Shown: positions 10,681 to 21,570, counted from the stretch's first letter. The stretch: 64,000 nt of DNA from Adiantum capillus-veneris (GCA_014529385.2 CM043967.1:2750501-2814500); one strand, 5' to 3'. Numbers and translations are program-made. Notes: generated by a model from the sequence alone, not told the origin.

Positions 10681-11448
10681 TCATCTTTCTTTCCTTGTGT
10701 GCCATAGATCGAGTAAACAAAGAGACTGGATTTCATTAATATAAAATGCCAAAGCCGATACAATAGGGACGGACTCGCCCTTCAATTTTACATCAAGTAC
10801 AATTTTCGTGCCCTTCTCATTTGTCAAAGTCGCTTTCTTGGCCCGATAGTCGACCATGGCGTTGTTCTTATGGTACCAAGGGATTCCTAGGAGGACCTCA
10901 CACCCTTCCAAAGGCATGATGTAAAAGTCCTCGTGCCCTAAATACCCCTGACAATGCAACCGAAGTTTGCCAATGATAGGCGTAATGGCTACATCCCGTC
11001 CGGGCGCCGCTAGAACTACCTCCGCCGGTGGCCCCATCATGTCTTGTGTAATCTTGAGCCGCACCGCTAAGTTAGGTGAAATGAAGTTGGCCTTGGCTTC
11101 TCCATTAAAAAAGATAAGGGCTTCCTGATCTTTCATTTTGCCCCATGCGTGGCAAAGTTCCGTACTTTCATCCATTTGGCTTGGGTCGGTTCCCATGCAA
11201 CCCGGTATCAATCCTGCTTTCATCTTGTCTTTTCTGCCACACTCTTCCGTTGCTCTAGAACTCTCTAGCTTGTCTTCAGTTTGTCCTCGTTGTGCCTTTT
11301 TGGGGCACTTTGCGGAGATGTGCCCTTGTTCCCGGCAACCAAAACACTTCCCCTCTTTGAGATAGTCAGCTCTCTCTTCTGCAGTCAGTCGGGGTCGTGC
11401 GTCTTTCTTTTTCTGGGGATTCTTTTTCTTTCTGTTTTCATTGGTCAA
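10681..11448 (-). pseudogene. Gag C-terminus with zinc knuckle and a protease-like domain lacking its Asp
   Basis: The frame is 255 codons long. A lysine-rich start (ENRKKKNPQKKKDARPR) leads to CFGCREQGHISAKCP, an intact C-x2-C-x4-H-x4-C knuckle (residues ~35-49). At residues ~132-150 comes an aspartic-protease-like block where ALIFFNGEAKANFIS stands at the place of the usual D-[ST]-G signature; the catalytic Asp is Asn-Gly-Glu here. Later VLLGIPW is the typical second retropepsin motif (hydrophobic-Gly-x-Pro/Asp-Trp). The protein would bind RNA, but the protease should be dead. It continues the gag frame from 12739 with frameshifts. Confidence 0.75.
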
Positions 11449-11639
11449 GGTCTATTTGGTCTTCTGAGTCAAAACTTCATCAGTGGGTTAGGTCAAATTC
11501 CCCGAATGTATCGAGAATCCTCGTTTTGCATGTCCCATTAGTTGTTGTATAGACTCAGACTTTTGTTCAAGGTAGTAATCTCGGATCTCTATAGGGAGTC
11601 CGCAGCAAAACCGCTCAATCTGTTCTTTAAAAGTGACCT

Positions 11640-12739
11640 TCTTAAACTAGGAGGTGGGTAGAAAAGAATCCCAAAACCTCTCGCAATATGCGTCCAAAGT
11701 CACCCTTGGTCATCCAAAGATGGTTCCAAGCGGTTCTCACATCTCGTTTGTATTCTTGGATCAACCAAGAAGAAATAAAGAGCCGTTTGAACTTCAACCA
11801 CTTGGTCGGAGCTTCTTTCCTCAGAAGAAGAGTGGACCACCATGTTTGATCATTTCCCTTTAAAAACGATGCCACCCTCTTGATCTTGGAGTGCTCTGAG
11901 TAATACCCTCCGGTCCCCGGAGAAGGGTATGTCAAATTGTTGAATGAAATCCAAAGCCCTCGGAGCATCTTGAAATTCAGAAAAGGATTCAAATTTTATT
12001 GATTGTCCACCCTCTTTAAACTCCTTTGTCTTATTGCTCTTATCTTCGAGGAAATCATACTAGTTGGCTTTGTAAAAGTGCTTCTTCTTTGCATAAAACA
12101 TGTGGTCATCGGAGTCTGAACTGTCAGAGGACTCCTCCTCCGGAGAACTATCAGAAACTGGTCAGAATCTGATCTTCTTTGCTTTTTTCTTGTTCTTTCC
12201 AAAGCTTTGCTTCTTGCTTCGCTCCTTGCCCTTTCTGTTGTCCTCGCTCGAGTCGGAGGAGAAAGAGCTAGAAGAACTGTCGGAAGAAGAATTGGGTAGT
12301 CCCTCAAAACCCACACGCTTCTTCTGTTTTCGTGTAGATGCAAAAGAAGATTGACGGCCCAAGTGACCGAGGTAGTCAGTCCCCTTCTTCGTGTCCAGAA
12401 GCTGACTGATTTGGGTCTAGACCACATCATGGAGTTCTTCTTCAGTGAACATCCTCGGAGTAGGAGGCTTCTTGATTGCCGGTTTGATTGGTGGCTCAGT
12501 GGCTTTCTGCCACTGGGTATGCACTTCAGCCATCGATTGCTGGGTCAAAAATTTTGCGTACCGGGGATCCTTAGCAAACTGAAGCATTTGCTTTGTGCAC
12601 TCGTCAACCTGCTGTCGACGTTATCTCCAGTGTCCATGGGCCCGTACTCGGTCTCTGCTAAGTCGCTTGAATTTTCCGTATTGCCTCCTCCCGCCTCAGC
12701 GATGGCAGAAGAGGTCGACTGATTCTTTTTGGAATCCAT
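11640..12739 (-). pseudogene. Gag (capsid) of the non-autonomous element, frameshifted
   Basis: The start MDSKKNQSTSSAIAEAGGG at 12739 lies about 50 bases inside the primer-binding site. A Ser/Asp-rich low-complexity stretch (SSSDSSSSSFSSDSSEDN, ~12290-12240) and a basic patch follow. At 11992-11642 the conserved capsid block appears: KIKRVASFLKGNDQTWWSTL and then EAPTKWLKFKRLFISSWL, matching the retrotransposon gag pattern of paired Trp followed by W-x2-F. The pieces lie in different frames with internal stops, so no full gag can be read. Confidence 0.7.
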
Positions 12740-12791
12740 AGGTGCCTTGAGAAGAAGGATCGGATTTCTCGGTAGAAGACAAATTGGCCGT

Positions 12792-12803
12792 GCTCTGATA
12801 CCA
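12792..12803 (-). other. Primer-binding site for initiator tRNA-Met
   Basis: The minus strand reads tggtatcagagc, one base from the 5' LTR. It is the same primer as in the other LTR elements here. Confidence 0.88.
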
Positions 12804-12804
12804 C

Positions 12805-13438
12805 TGTAAGAAACTTGGACACCCCAAGTCTAGATTCTGTTGCGACACAAAAGAGATTCACTTCAAAACACTTCACAATTCAAGAGTCGACACGGCCCGG
12901 TGTTGTTCTGTGCCAAGAGAGATTGGCCCCAAAGATTGGCGCCCCTTTCGGTATTTCTTTTTATATTAATCTTTGAGCGAAGTACAACTCCCACGGGTGC
13001 TCGCTCTCAAACTCTGCGTCCAGATGCTCTGAGAAGTGAGACCCCCCTTGGGTTAATTTATTCTTACAAGGGATGCCAAAAGCAGAGCCCGAAAAGCATG
13101 TAAACTCAAAAGCATCCTGATCGAAAAGCTGCCAGTAATAGCCAGCAGCGCCAAAAGCGGCCGTCCATACAGCAGCCGTACAGTTTCCATACGGACCTGC
13201 CACGTCAGCAGTTAGTACGTTTTGTGGCAGTCCGTATAGCAGTCAGCGCAAATCGCGGCCGTCCATACAGCAGCCACGTGAAAATGTTCCACGCTTTATT
13301 TTAATGCCTAGGTGTCCCTTTGGCCCCTCGGCAATTGACCATAAGGTATGGAAGTATGAAAATGTACGGCCCAGATCCTGGAAAAATTCCTTTGGGTGGA
13401 TACCATATGGGAGCAAGAAAAACATGCTATTTGTGACA
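12805..13438 (-). repeat. 5' LTR of the non-autonomous element
   Basis: The LTR runs from tgtaagaaacttgg to atttgtgaca on the plus strand and is homologous to 9427-9981. It is longer by about 80 bp. The segment after ggcaattgaccataag is unlike the other LTR until the last few bases, which suggests a replacement or indel in one copy. Confidence 0.85.
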
Positions 13439-14552
13439 CCCATGCATTATTTGCAACTCAAAAACTATAAAGGCACTGTTTGAAAAGCTTGCACATGCCT
13501 CTGGCAATTGACCAGGTTAAGCATAGTCAGTTTTTCAGTTCAGTATATGGACAAATCACAGTAAATATGGCTGATGATGTCCTGAGCATATCATATGCGG
13601 AATACCATATGGGATATGGGCTCGTAAGTACAGGAAGACAACTTATGCCCATAAAGAAAGGGAAGGGGTGCCACTTCTCACGGTGTTTACTATTGTATCC
13701 TACTGCTGTGTAACAGAAAAAACATCTACAGGGATGCTAGTTTTGACGGTTCAGGATCATGATCACTGACCACTCTCTGTACAGGTGCACTCTCTTCATA
13801 AACTCTGAAGTCGTATCACTTGATTGTTTCAGTTGTACAAAGTTCAAATTGCAATTGTTTTCCAACTTACGATGTAGATATCATTCTACACCCCTTCTGC
13901 TGGAAACGGGTTATTCCGCTCTTTGAGCCATAGTTTGCTGCCTTCGGTTGCTCTCTAATGCCCACTCTGCCCAGCATGGGTTATGAGGACGTCAATAAGT
14001 GTATGGGCTTTGCTGTTTTGCTAAATTACAAGCTCAACCGCTCTGTAATTTCAGAGTTTTTACTTGTGTCAGCGATAAGACAGCTGGGTATGTATTCTAT
14101 TATTTATGTATGTTGAACCCGAACTGGCTATGGAATTTCAAAGTTTTTACTTGGTGTATGTATTCTGTGTTGTTGATCAAGTTTGCACACAAGCAACACG
14201 ATTTTTCTTCTATGAGCTCGTTAAGGTAACTAGTTTCACACCTACTGATGACATTAGTGGGGGATCGATATTATACACGATGAAGCTGATGGCTATACTT
14301 TCTTGGGGATGACTACAATGGGACTATCTTTTAAGGTGCTAAGAAATATTTGTTATCAAGCATGAGGAACTTTATAAGGTGATAAGAGGGGATGAGAGAA
14401 AGGGGGGGGGGGGGCTGGGGATCAAAGTTGACAAGATGATCAGAGGAAAGAGTTTTTATTTACAATGTCCTTTTTCAGTGGAGTCTTTCTATGCAGGTAA
14501 AACAGATTCTACTGTTTAAATGATTTCAATTTATCTTTTCTTCACTGTTCAG
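13439..14552. other. Spacer with no recognised gene
   Basis: The stretch of about 1.1 kb holds only short frames. A poly-G tract sits at 14401-14413. A possible exon end (ttctatgagctcgttaag then gtaact, ~14226) is too weak to call. The next ~400 bases hold convincing exons. Confidence 0.4.
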
Positions 14553-14958
14553 ATGTGTTTTGGCCTCGTCTTCGAGAAGCGGTTCAAAAGAAGGTATAGC
14601 TTTTAGCTTTCCTTTAACCTGCTTATCATATTTTTGCAGCTGAATGATGGGTATTGTTTGCAGTTAAGTCCTAAGGATGCAGCACAATTCTGCGACTCTT
14701 TCAGACAAGTCCATGAGTGTCTTGTATGTACTAATTTATTGATAATGAACTAGTTATAGCTCCACATTGCCTTGCAGGTATTATCAATTGAGAATCATGC
14801 AAGACACTCAATCAATTGCAGTAATTTATTGAGTGCCTTCCAGTGATTATCAATTGAGAATTATGCACTAAGAGACTAGGTTGGTTTGTCCCTACACAGG
14901 TCGATGCAGCTCTTAATTCCAAAACAATCCACAAGGCTTTGAAGACTTGGGAGCAAAG
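14553..14958 (+). CDS. Three consecutive exons of an unrecognised spliced gene (partial)
   Basis: Exon a is 14553-14593 (acceptor ttcag, donor gtatag; reads VFWPRLREAVQKK). Exon b is 14640-14723 (acceptor ttttgcag, donor gtatgt; reads LNDGYCLQLSPKDAAQFCDS and on to FRQVHECL). Exon c is 14900-14958 (acceptor acacag, donor gtacag; reads VDAALNSKTIHKALKTWEQ). Junction phases agree across both introns (46 and 176 bases), each exon is open in the shared frame, and the residue mix looks like a globular cytosolic protein. I do not recognise the family and cannot place the first or last exon. It may be a surviving piece of a host gene or a gene fragment carried by a transposon. The splice model is inferred from consensus only. 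Confidence 0.4.
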
Positions 14959-15702
14959 GTACAGCCATTTTGGCAACTAGGTTGTTAGAAGGGTTGAGGA
15001 GTTGCAAGGATGCTTTATGCTTTGACTATTTAGTACTTGATGGTTTTAGCAAGTTATAAGCCATTATGTTTTCCAAGTGACATGGAGGCCGTTTTCGTAT
15101 GTAGGTGATTCCTGAGGTTACCTTGCAATCATCTGGGTCTAAACAAGAGAAACTTCTCCTCTCTGTCACAGATTCAAACACTTCCTGATCAGAGATAACT
15201 CCTGTATTTTGTAAGGATGTAACTCTCAATTGGTAGCACTTCACAACAGGATTGGCTGTCATGCGTATACAAGCTTTAATGGAAACCTCGTTCGCTATAT
15301 TCATAGAACTGCACCTTACAGTTATTCTATTGACCCTCTGGATCTTCCTCTTGTTGGTTGGATAACGTGTAGAAAGGCCATAATGACAGTCTGCAAAGTA
15401 TGGGCAAAGGAGAGAGTCTATTTTTAAAAGTGTCATTACTTTTGTAATCACATCTCACATTTCTATATACAAATGGACAGGGTCACTTGTGACCCTTTTT
15501 TGGCTCCTGAAAACCACTTGAGGCATCTCAGGTTGTTATAGTTCAGGGTGTTTTTTATTAGATCTGAAGCATTTGTGAGTGCTATAGGAAACTGTTTATT
15601 GTGGAAGTTGGGAAAATCGTCAGGTGAAGAAATGCAGTGTTCTCCCTCCTTGTGTGAGAAAGGTATGGAACCATACTGCCATAGCTTTCAAATATATGGA
15701 AC
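14959..15702. other. Spacer, no recognised gene
   Basis: I found no further exon compatible with the three exons upstream. Frames on both strands are short and lack motifs. Confidence 0.4.
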
Positions 15703-16038
15703 TTGAGACGAAAAGCTTTTAACTACAGTGGCATCGGACGTAAGCTCAAAGCGCAAGAGAGGCTATCAATCTCTGGTATTGATTGTCCTTGTATTATAGC
15801 CGCTTTTCCTTCTTATGTGAATGGAACTTTGGGTTACATAGTTATAGCGGATTGTTCTATTCTTCCTTCCGATTCCTTGGAAGACGTCTTCTTTGGAGGT
15901 CCTAAATATAGGCTCCCTTCCTCGACTCTTGCCTTCTCAAAGCCATGGAGAGGAATTTCTAGTTTCATAATAAAGTTTGAGGACTCTTTAGGAGTTCAAG
16001 GTAATTTTTTTGCATTGAAAGTTTATAGTCCTCTGTAA
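15703..16038 (+). other. Unrecognised 111-codon open frame
   Basis: The frame begins MRRKAFNYSGIGRKLKAQER and ends FFALKVYSPL. It has hydrophobic stretches (CPCIIAAFPSYVNGTLGYIV) but no domain I know. The base texture (runs such as ccttccgattccttgg) is less AT-rich than its neighbours. It could be an exon, a relic of inserted organelle DNA, or chance. Confidence 0.2.
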
Positions 16039-17821
16039 AGCTTCTTGAAATTAGCATCTCTTAAAAAACATTTCTACAGGAAGGAATAGCTTACCTTCTT
16101 TTGATCGTCATGCCTTTAAGAAATTTCATCACGATTTTGTAATCTCTTATTAGGTAAGTGCTTTAATAACTTTGTTATTACGTGCAACAAGTTTTGTTTA
16201 GAATGTTTGTTAGATGAAGTGAACTTCTCAACTTACAGCGGTTGTGATCTTTTGATGCAAGAGGTTAATCTTGAAACATCAAGATTGTTGTCAAGTCTTT
16301 TTGTTTCAAGTTCCATCTTTAAGTACCATTTTTGTAGACCGTTTGGAAGTTCCACAAAAATGCTAACAAATTTCGAAAAACGTTTGTTTTTGCATCGTAA
16401 TAAGGTGTTACTTAATATTTCTTCCTTTAGAATGTTCAAGATAATCAACAGTAAATTCAATATAAGTGGGGAGCTTAAAAGACCACTTATTGTTTGACTT
16501 AGTAACACACTTATTTGTTGTTTAGTGCTTTTGCTTTTATGTGACAAATACTATGACTAAGTAAGTCCATCGCTTTCGAACTCGGTTGTTGGTTTTATAG
16601 AGTACATTCAAATCATAAGTGAACTCTATACAAATCTGCACTTACTCTAGGGCACTTATGGGTTTAGTAGGGATGTCATAGTTGTTGTCCAGGCTATGCA
16701 TGATAAAAGTGATAATCTTATTCTTCTTGTTTGAGCAAGCATCAAAATTGAGGTCGCATATTGACAAGTTTTGAACTTTGTACTGCTTGGGTTATGCTTT
16801 TCTTCTTCTAGGTAGGTTCGTAGTAGTATTCATTTCTTTAGGCTTACATTAGATTTGTTTTAGAAGTTGTGTGAAATATGATTTGTACGATTTAGTCTTC
16901 GAGATGAGTTATCCTTGTTAAGATAAAGTTGACTACCTATTTCAAGATTTAGTCAAGTAAGCTTCTTTTAACCTATTTTTCTTATGCCTTTTCTAAAGCA
17001 TTTTTTAGTGAATAATGATTTGTTTGGTCTAGTTTTGTTTTAAAAAAATAAAGTATTTCCTTTGTTTTCTTGTGTCTCTTGCTTTTACATTTTTGTGAGT
17101 GTTTTATCCTCTCTTATAATTTGTAAGTTCAGACTATTCTGAGCTTATGAAGATATACATGTAGTTTTATGCTTTTAAAGCTTGTTTCTTTCTACCTTTG
17201 TGGTTTTTTTTGACGAGTTGAATTAAATGCTATAAAGGTGGAAGGATAAATGTCTTTTTGAGAATTGATGTGGATGTATGTGCGCCAGTTGAGTAATGTG
17301 GGTCCCCTGATAGTGTGTGAACTTCCATCAACACACATTTTTGACCTCATATGGAAGATTGAACCTTGAGGTCTTCCTTGCTATCTAAGTAGTTATGAGA
17401 TATTTCCTTATGATGTATTCATGGTCTTGCTTTGACTTCATGAGTGCTAGCTTTATATGGTTGAGCTTCCCAACCGCTTTCTAGACTGTGATAGAGACCA
17501 AGTTCTTAGGTTTGTTGTAGTCATGTGGCAATTAGGTACATGCAAATCTACCCCTCCTCTTGGGCATTGATGGTGTGGATTGGAAGGTAATTGCTTGGCA
17601 TTTTTCCAAGCCATGCACACTAAAGGGGGTGATCGTTTCGCTTCAAGTTAGAATGAGTTGTGAAGTTGAGTTTGATCTCAAGTATTAGAATTTGAGTTTT
17701 AGGTAGTTGTGCAATGCTTAAGTATATAAGTTACCATATAAATTATCAACACATTCATAGTATATTTGAACTCTTGTTTTCTGTCTTTGTTGTTGTTTGC
17801 ATAGGAAGTATATGGTTTTTG
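16039..17821. other. AT-rich DNA with no recognised gene
   Basis: About 1.8 kb without a motif, terminal repeat or RNA gene that I can support. Confidence 0.5.
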
Positions 17822-18005
17822 TCAAGGGGAGTTGGCCTAGTGGTTATGGCAAGGGGCTCTAAGCGTGCCCATTATGGTTCAACTCTTGCGACATGCGGAC
17901 GTGGGTGTGTGGGTGCAATCCCGTAAAACTAGTTGATGGAAAGCATCAGAGAGCTAAACAAAAAAGATAGGAAGATATGGATTAGGCTTTATGCAATTTT
18001 TTTCG
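17822..18005 (+). mobile_element. tRNA-derived SINE candidate
   Basis: The head carries a Pol III A-box match (tggcctagtgg, ~17834-17844) and, about 40 bases on, a degraded B-box (ggttcaactct, ~17876-17886), the spacing found in tRNA genes. A non-tRNA body follows and the unit ends near 18005 in a T-run (tgcaattttttt) typical of plant SINE tails. It does not fold as a complete tRNA. Ends and target duplication were not resolved. Confidence 0.55.
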
Positions 18006-18506
18006 ATTCACATCATCAATGCATGCATGGCTGCCCTCTCACACCCAATTATAGTACTAGAACATGTACCCACCTCTTCCTGAAAATATCCTATTCCTAA
18101 TCTAGCCTTTCCATAGGATTGGGATTGCATGGCCCCCCTTGTTTGAGGAGTTCCGTGCCTTTGCAAATTGTCTGTTCAGGACCTTGTCAAAAGTGTACCT
18201 ATCATTTGGATTTTTCTCGATTGAATCAGGGCTTAACTAAACCTACTTTGTAATGGGCGGATACCCTCTCTTGTGGTCAAAAGTGGTATACCACATTGCA
18301 TGGTCTTGGGTTTTACTTTTATTTTACCTTTGTTAAAATACCCATAAAAGTAATTTGTTAAAGTACCCTTTGGGCCAAGTCTGGATTCTTTCCTATGCCT
18401 ATATGGGAGCTTGTGCATCTTTTGAAAGTCCCCTCTCGACCTTCGAATTTGGGGGGTTCAATTAGTGGGAATCCACCCCTTCTTGTCCTTATGGTTGGTG
18501 CCACTC

Positions 18507-18581
18507 AAATGAACTTTGGGCTTTGGAGGGGCATAAAATGCCCACCCCTTCCCTCCAAATCCCAAAGCCCAAAGTTCATTT
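18507..18581. repeat. Inverted repeat (long hairpin)
   Basis: The arm 18507-18530 (aaatgaactttgggctttgg then aggg) pairs with 18551-18581, the latter carrying an extra 7 bases. The loop is about 20 bases. A further partial direct copy of the arm's end (ggctttggagggg) follows at 18586. Confidence 0.8.
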
Positions 18582-18728
18582 AAATGGCTTTGGAGGGGCT
18601 TCCTTTTGCTATTCGCATCATTGTGATCATTTCCATCTATGACTAATTCATGATAACACACATTTTCTTGACGGTGATTATTTTTCTCTTTCCCTTATGT
18701 TGGTTGGTTAGCATAGCTTCTATGTCAT

Positions 18729-18910
18729 TGGGCAGTTCACTTGAGATGCCAAAACTCTTAACACTACCATGCCTAATCCCATTATTTATTTTGGCTTTTA
18801 GTATTTATTTTACTTATTTGTCAAAGTTTGGATAGGGCAATTTACTGAGGTGGGTACATATGTGACCCCTTGCCCCCATTGTACAATGTCAAGGTTGATT
18901 GGTTCGTGAG

Positions 18911-18946
<36 letters not shown>

Positions 18947-18988
18947 TCTCTCCTTGGTCTCTACTCTTCCGCATCGTCGTCATTGACA
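18729..18988 (+). repeat. 5' LTR of the TRIM-like element, first ~35 bp inverted relative to the 3' LTR
   Basis: From about 18774 (aatcccattatttatttt) to 18988 it matches 19990-20205, including gggcaatttactgaggtgg and ttccgcatcgtcg. Its first 35 bases (18729-18763) match the reverse complement of 19955-19988. It includes a (TC)n run at 18912-18944. Confidence 0.7.
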
Positions 18989-19001
18989 TGGTATTAGAGC
19001 C
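18989..19001 (+). other. Primer-binding site (one mismatch)
   Basis: The sequence tggtattagagcc abuts the 5' LTR directly and differs by one C-to-T change from the usual match to initiator tRNA-Met. Confidence 0.85.
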
Positions 19002-19124
19002 TTGGTGGAGCAAGGCTGCGCATTGAGAAGAGATCTCATCATCTCGCTAGAATTTCCTTCACCACCTGGAGTGCAAGAAGGAATACAAAGATTTCCAGAT
19101 CTTGCAACTTAAGTATGGCCCACC

Positions 19125-19610
19125 TTGCTTGAGCGCAGCGATATCAACGACCACGACCAACAAATGGCTATGGATAGCAGACCAACCATCCAATTAGCGG
19201 CCTATGCATTGGCACAATTCTCAAGGAAACTAGAAAATTGTTTGGCTCGAGATTGTGAAGCCAAAAGCAAATGGTTGAGTTCGCTAGAGGACAGAGGCAA
19301 AGGCAGGCTTGACAAGGATGGCAATACTAGTACTCAATTAGCTGCCTTGGTACCCACGAGGTTCGGTAACAGTTGTTATAAATGTGACATGACACTTTGT
19401 TTGGCTCGTGAGTCTGAAGCCAAAGACAAAGGCTGGAACTTACACAAAGACAAAGGCAAAGGCAATCTGGATAGTAACGGTGATCCGCATGGCACACGTG
19501 GTGGCGACCACAGTGGCCACAACACCACATTTCTAATTGGACCCTTGTGTTGGAGTTCAATTTATCAGTGTTTGAACTCGTGGGTCAGATTTCAAGGCAC
19601 ATGCATCTAG
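19125..19610 (+). other. Internal open frame of the TRIM-like element
   Basis: A frame of 161 codons lies about 120 bases after the primer-binding site. It is rich in Lys/Asp (AKDKGWNLHKDKGKGNLDSN) and repeats blocks around CLAR-[DE]-x-EAK twice (residues ~39-46 and ~91-98). I see no capsid or protease motif. It may be a decayed gag or non-coding filler. Confidence 0.3.
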
Positions 19611-19954
19611 CAGGGAACCAATCAGACGTATCTCAAACACTATGGATGTGCATGCGAATCCATTTTTGTTAGTTGGATTATGGACAAGTTGTGTTCAAAG
19701 GTCATTATCTTGGAGTATTTTGGACGTAATGTGTTCACAGTTCACGAATGGGGATTCTTGGATGTAGTGTGGTCTACAATTCAAATTTTCTAAAAGGCAA
19801 CCGATGCTCAAGATGGCATTCTTCTAATGTATAAATTTGAGGGTAGCATAACCAAGGTGTATCCAGTGGAAAGGATCCTCTGCTGGGGTGTCCATGGTAG
19901 CTTCTTCATCGAGTTGGTCTCACTATTTATGTCCACTATGAGCGGCAGAGGGGG

Positions 19955-20205
19955 TGTTATAGTTTTGGCATCTCAAGTGAACTGCCCATGTGATCCCATT
20001 ATTTATTTTGGATTTTAAGTATTTATCTTACTTATTTGTCAAAGTCTGGATAGGGCAATTTACTGAGGTGGATATATATGTGACGCCTTGCCCGATTGTA
20101 CAATGTACCAGTTATTCATTACCAAGGTTGATTGGTTCAGGAGACTCTCTCTCTCTCCCCCCCCCCCCCCCCGGTCCCTACGCTTCCGCATCGTCGACTT
20201 TGACA
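19955..20205 (+). repeat. 3' LTR of the TRIM-like element
   Basis: The LTR begins TGTTATAG right after the polypurine tract gcagaggggg (19945-19954) and ends tttgaca. A CT run followed by a poly-C tract occupies about 20144-20172. Confidence 0.75.
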
Positions 20206-21570
20206 TGTAGTGCCCATGTGTGCTTTGTAGAACACTCCTCATACTGTACATGCTGGATGACATGGAAGACTAGGACTATTGAAAGTAACAAGACATGTTG
20301 GGACTTAGCATGGAGAAGTGGAGGTTGTATTGGTCTACTGTCCTTAACCCCTTAATTAAGGTGAGGGTTTCTTACCTGCACTTAACCTTGTTTACTATCT
20401 TCTTTCTCCTTGGTTTTTAATCTGCAAATACAATTGCAATTGAGGGAGAGAGAGCGAATTTGGTTGTCTTTCTGACTCACATACTCTTGAGGGAGAGTGT
20501 AGGCTAGTTGTGGCCTTGTTGATTTTAATACAACATGGAGATTGTTGATGAAGTTTCCACTTCCCAGGTCAATCTTTTTTTGGTGTATAACAGCTGAATC
20601 AAAAGTTTTCCTTGAGCAATTAGTTTTCTTGGCCTTGATAAACTCTGAATGACTAGACGACAGATTTGTTTTCAACTTTTAGCTCCTTGGGGATGATTGG
20701 AGATTTTAAAACTTGGGGATGCCTTGTCTAAATTTGGGACTTGGCTTTTGATCTTGTCTTGTTGGTTTTTTCCTTAAAGCAAAATGGAGTTGATTGGATT
20801 TCTTTGTATAAGTGTACTTGAGGTTTTTGACCCAAACCCTTGGTTATGGTCAGTGATGCTAAACAGGGGTAGCAAAATCTGATGATGTTGAGTGTCTTGG
20901 CCTCGATAATTTTGAATGACCAAACATTCATCATTGAATGACTAAAAATTTGGTAAGACTTGAGGCTATATGTTCTCTTTTACTATCCTTGCAGATTTTG
21001 AACTTGTTCAGAGTTTTTCATTCATAGTATACTTTGAAGATGTGACTACTTAGGGTCTTTTTAATTTTCCTTCTAACTATATTGATGGTCTTTGAGCTAA
21101 TGCTAAACGCTTGGTTTTTGTTAGGGATTTTTATAGTATTTTTTGACACCGATTTGAGCACTTTGTTATGACATAACATGGTGGAATGGGGTTGCTCTAG
21201 GATTTTTTCTACAACTTTTGATTTTGTTGATGGTCTTGTACCTAGTACTAAGCCCTTGGCTATGCCCGTTTTGAGGAAAATAGGTGTTGGGGAATGTGCT
21301 TGGATACATGTTGATACTTAAAATATTTATTGTTCAGATATCATCCATGTTTTCAAAAATTTGGATGAAGAATCTAGACCAAGGCATCATCTTCCTCTCC
21401 ATGCTAGGTCCTAGTATTTCGAGGTTATTTCAACCACCTTCATTGTCGTTACCTTCGAGTATACTATGGGTTGGGTTGCTTGCTGTGTACTTTTAGACTT
21501 TGACCTAGGTTTGAGCCCTTGGTGATGACATACTATGGAAGATTGGAATGATTAGGGATTTTTATTGAAC
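20206..21570. repeat. Degenerate repetitive DNA, no recognised gene
   Basis: Phrases of the type ggtctttgacct-aatgctaa-cccttgg and gatgacata-catgg recur at about 20830, 21085, 21165, 21235 and 21500 with irregular spacing, suggesting an old, decayed repeat. No coding motif was found. Confidence 0.35.

Larger units (their letters stand above)
9427..13438 (-). mobile_element. Non-autonomous minus-strand LTR element (gag plus defective protease)
   Basis: Two related LTRs (9427-9981 and 12805-13438) begin tgtaa-aaacttgga on the plus strand and end ttgtgaca. Between them are a primer-binding site, gag pieces, a zinc knuckle and a protease-like domain, then about 700 bp of non-coding sequence and a polypurine tract. 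No reverse transcriptase, RNase H or integrase is present, so the element would have needed help from another. I could not confirm a target-site duplication: flanks are acatg on the left and cccat on the right. The LTRs differ in length by about 80 bp, mainly near their outer (plus-strand right) ends. Confidence 0.8.
18729..20205 (+). mobile_element. Small non-autonomous LTR element (TRIM-like)
   Basis: Two ~250-bp LTRs flank about 960 bp of internal DNA. The 5' LTR ends cattgaca at 18988, the primer-binding site follows at once, and a polypurine tract precedes the 3' LTR at 19955. Short LTRs, a short internal region without RT or integrase, and the Met-tRNA primer fit the TRIM or small non-autonomous copia class. 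No matching 5-bp target duplication is visible. Confidence 0.7.

Noticed and set aside
9422-13443. Target-site duplication catg around the non-autonomous LTR element
   Set aside because: catg occurs near both ends but not directly at the LTR borders, so it cannot be claimed.
15703-16038. Mitochondrial DNA insert
   Set aside because: The texture looks organelle-like to me, but I could not match it to any organelle gene, so it is listed only as an unrecognised frame.
17830-17935. A functional tRNA gene
   Set aside because: A-box and B-box are present, but the B-box is degraded and the arms do not make a cloverleaf; SINE fits better.
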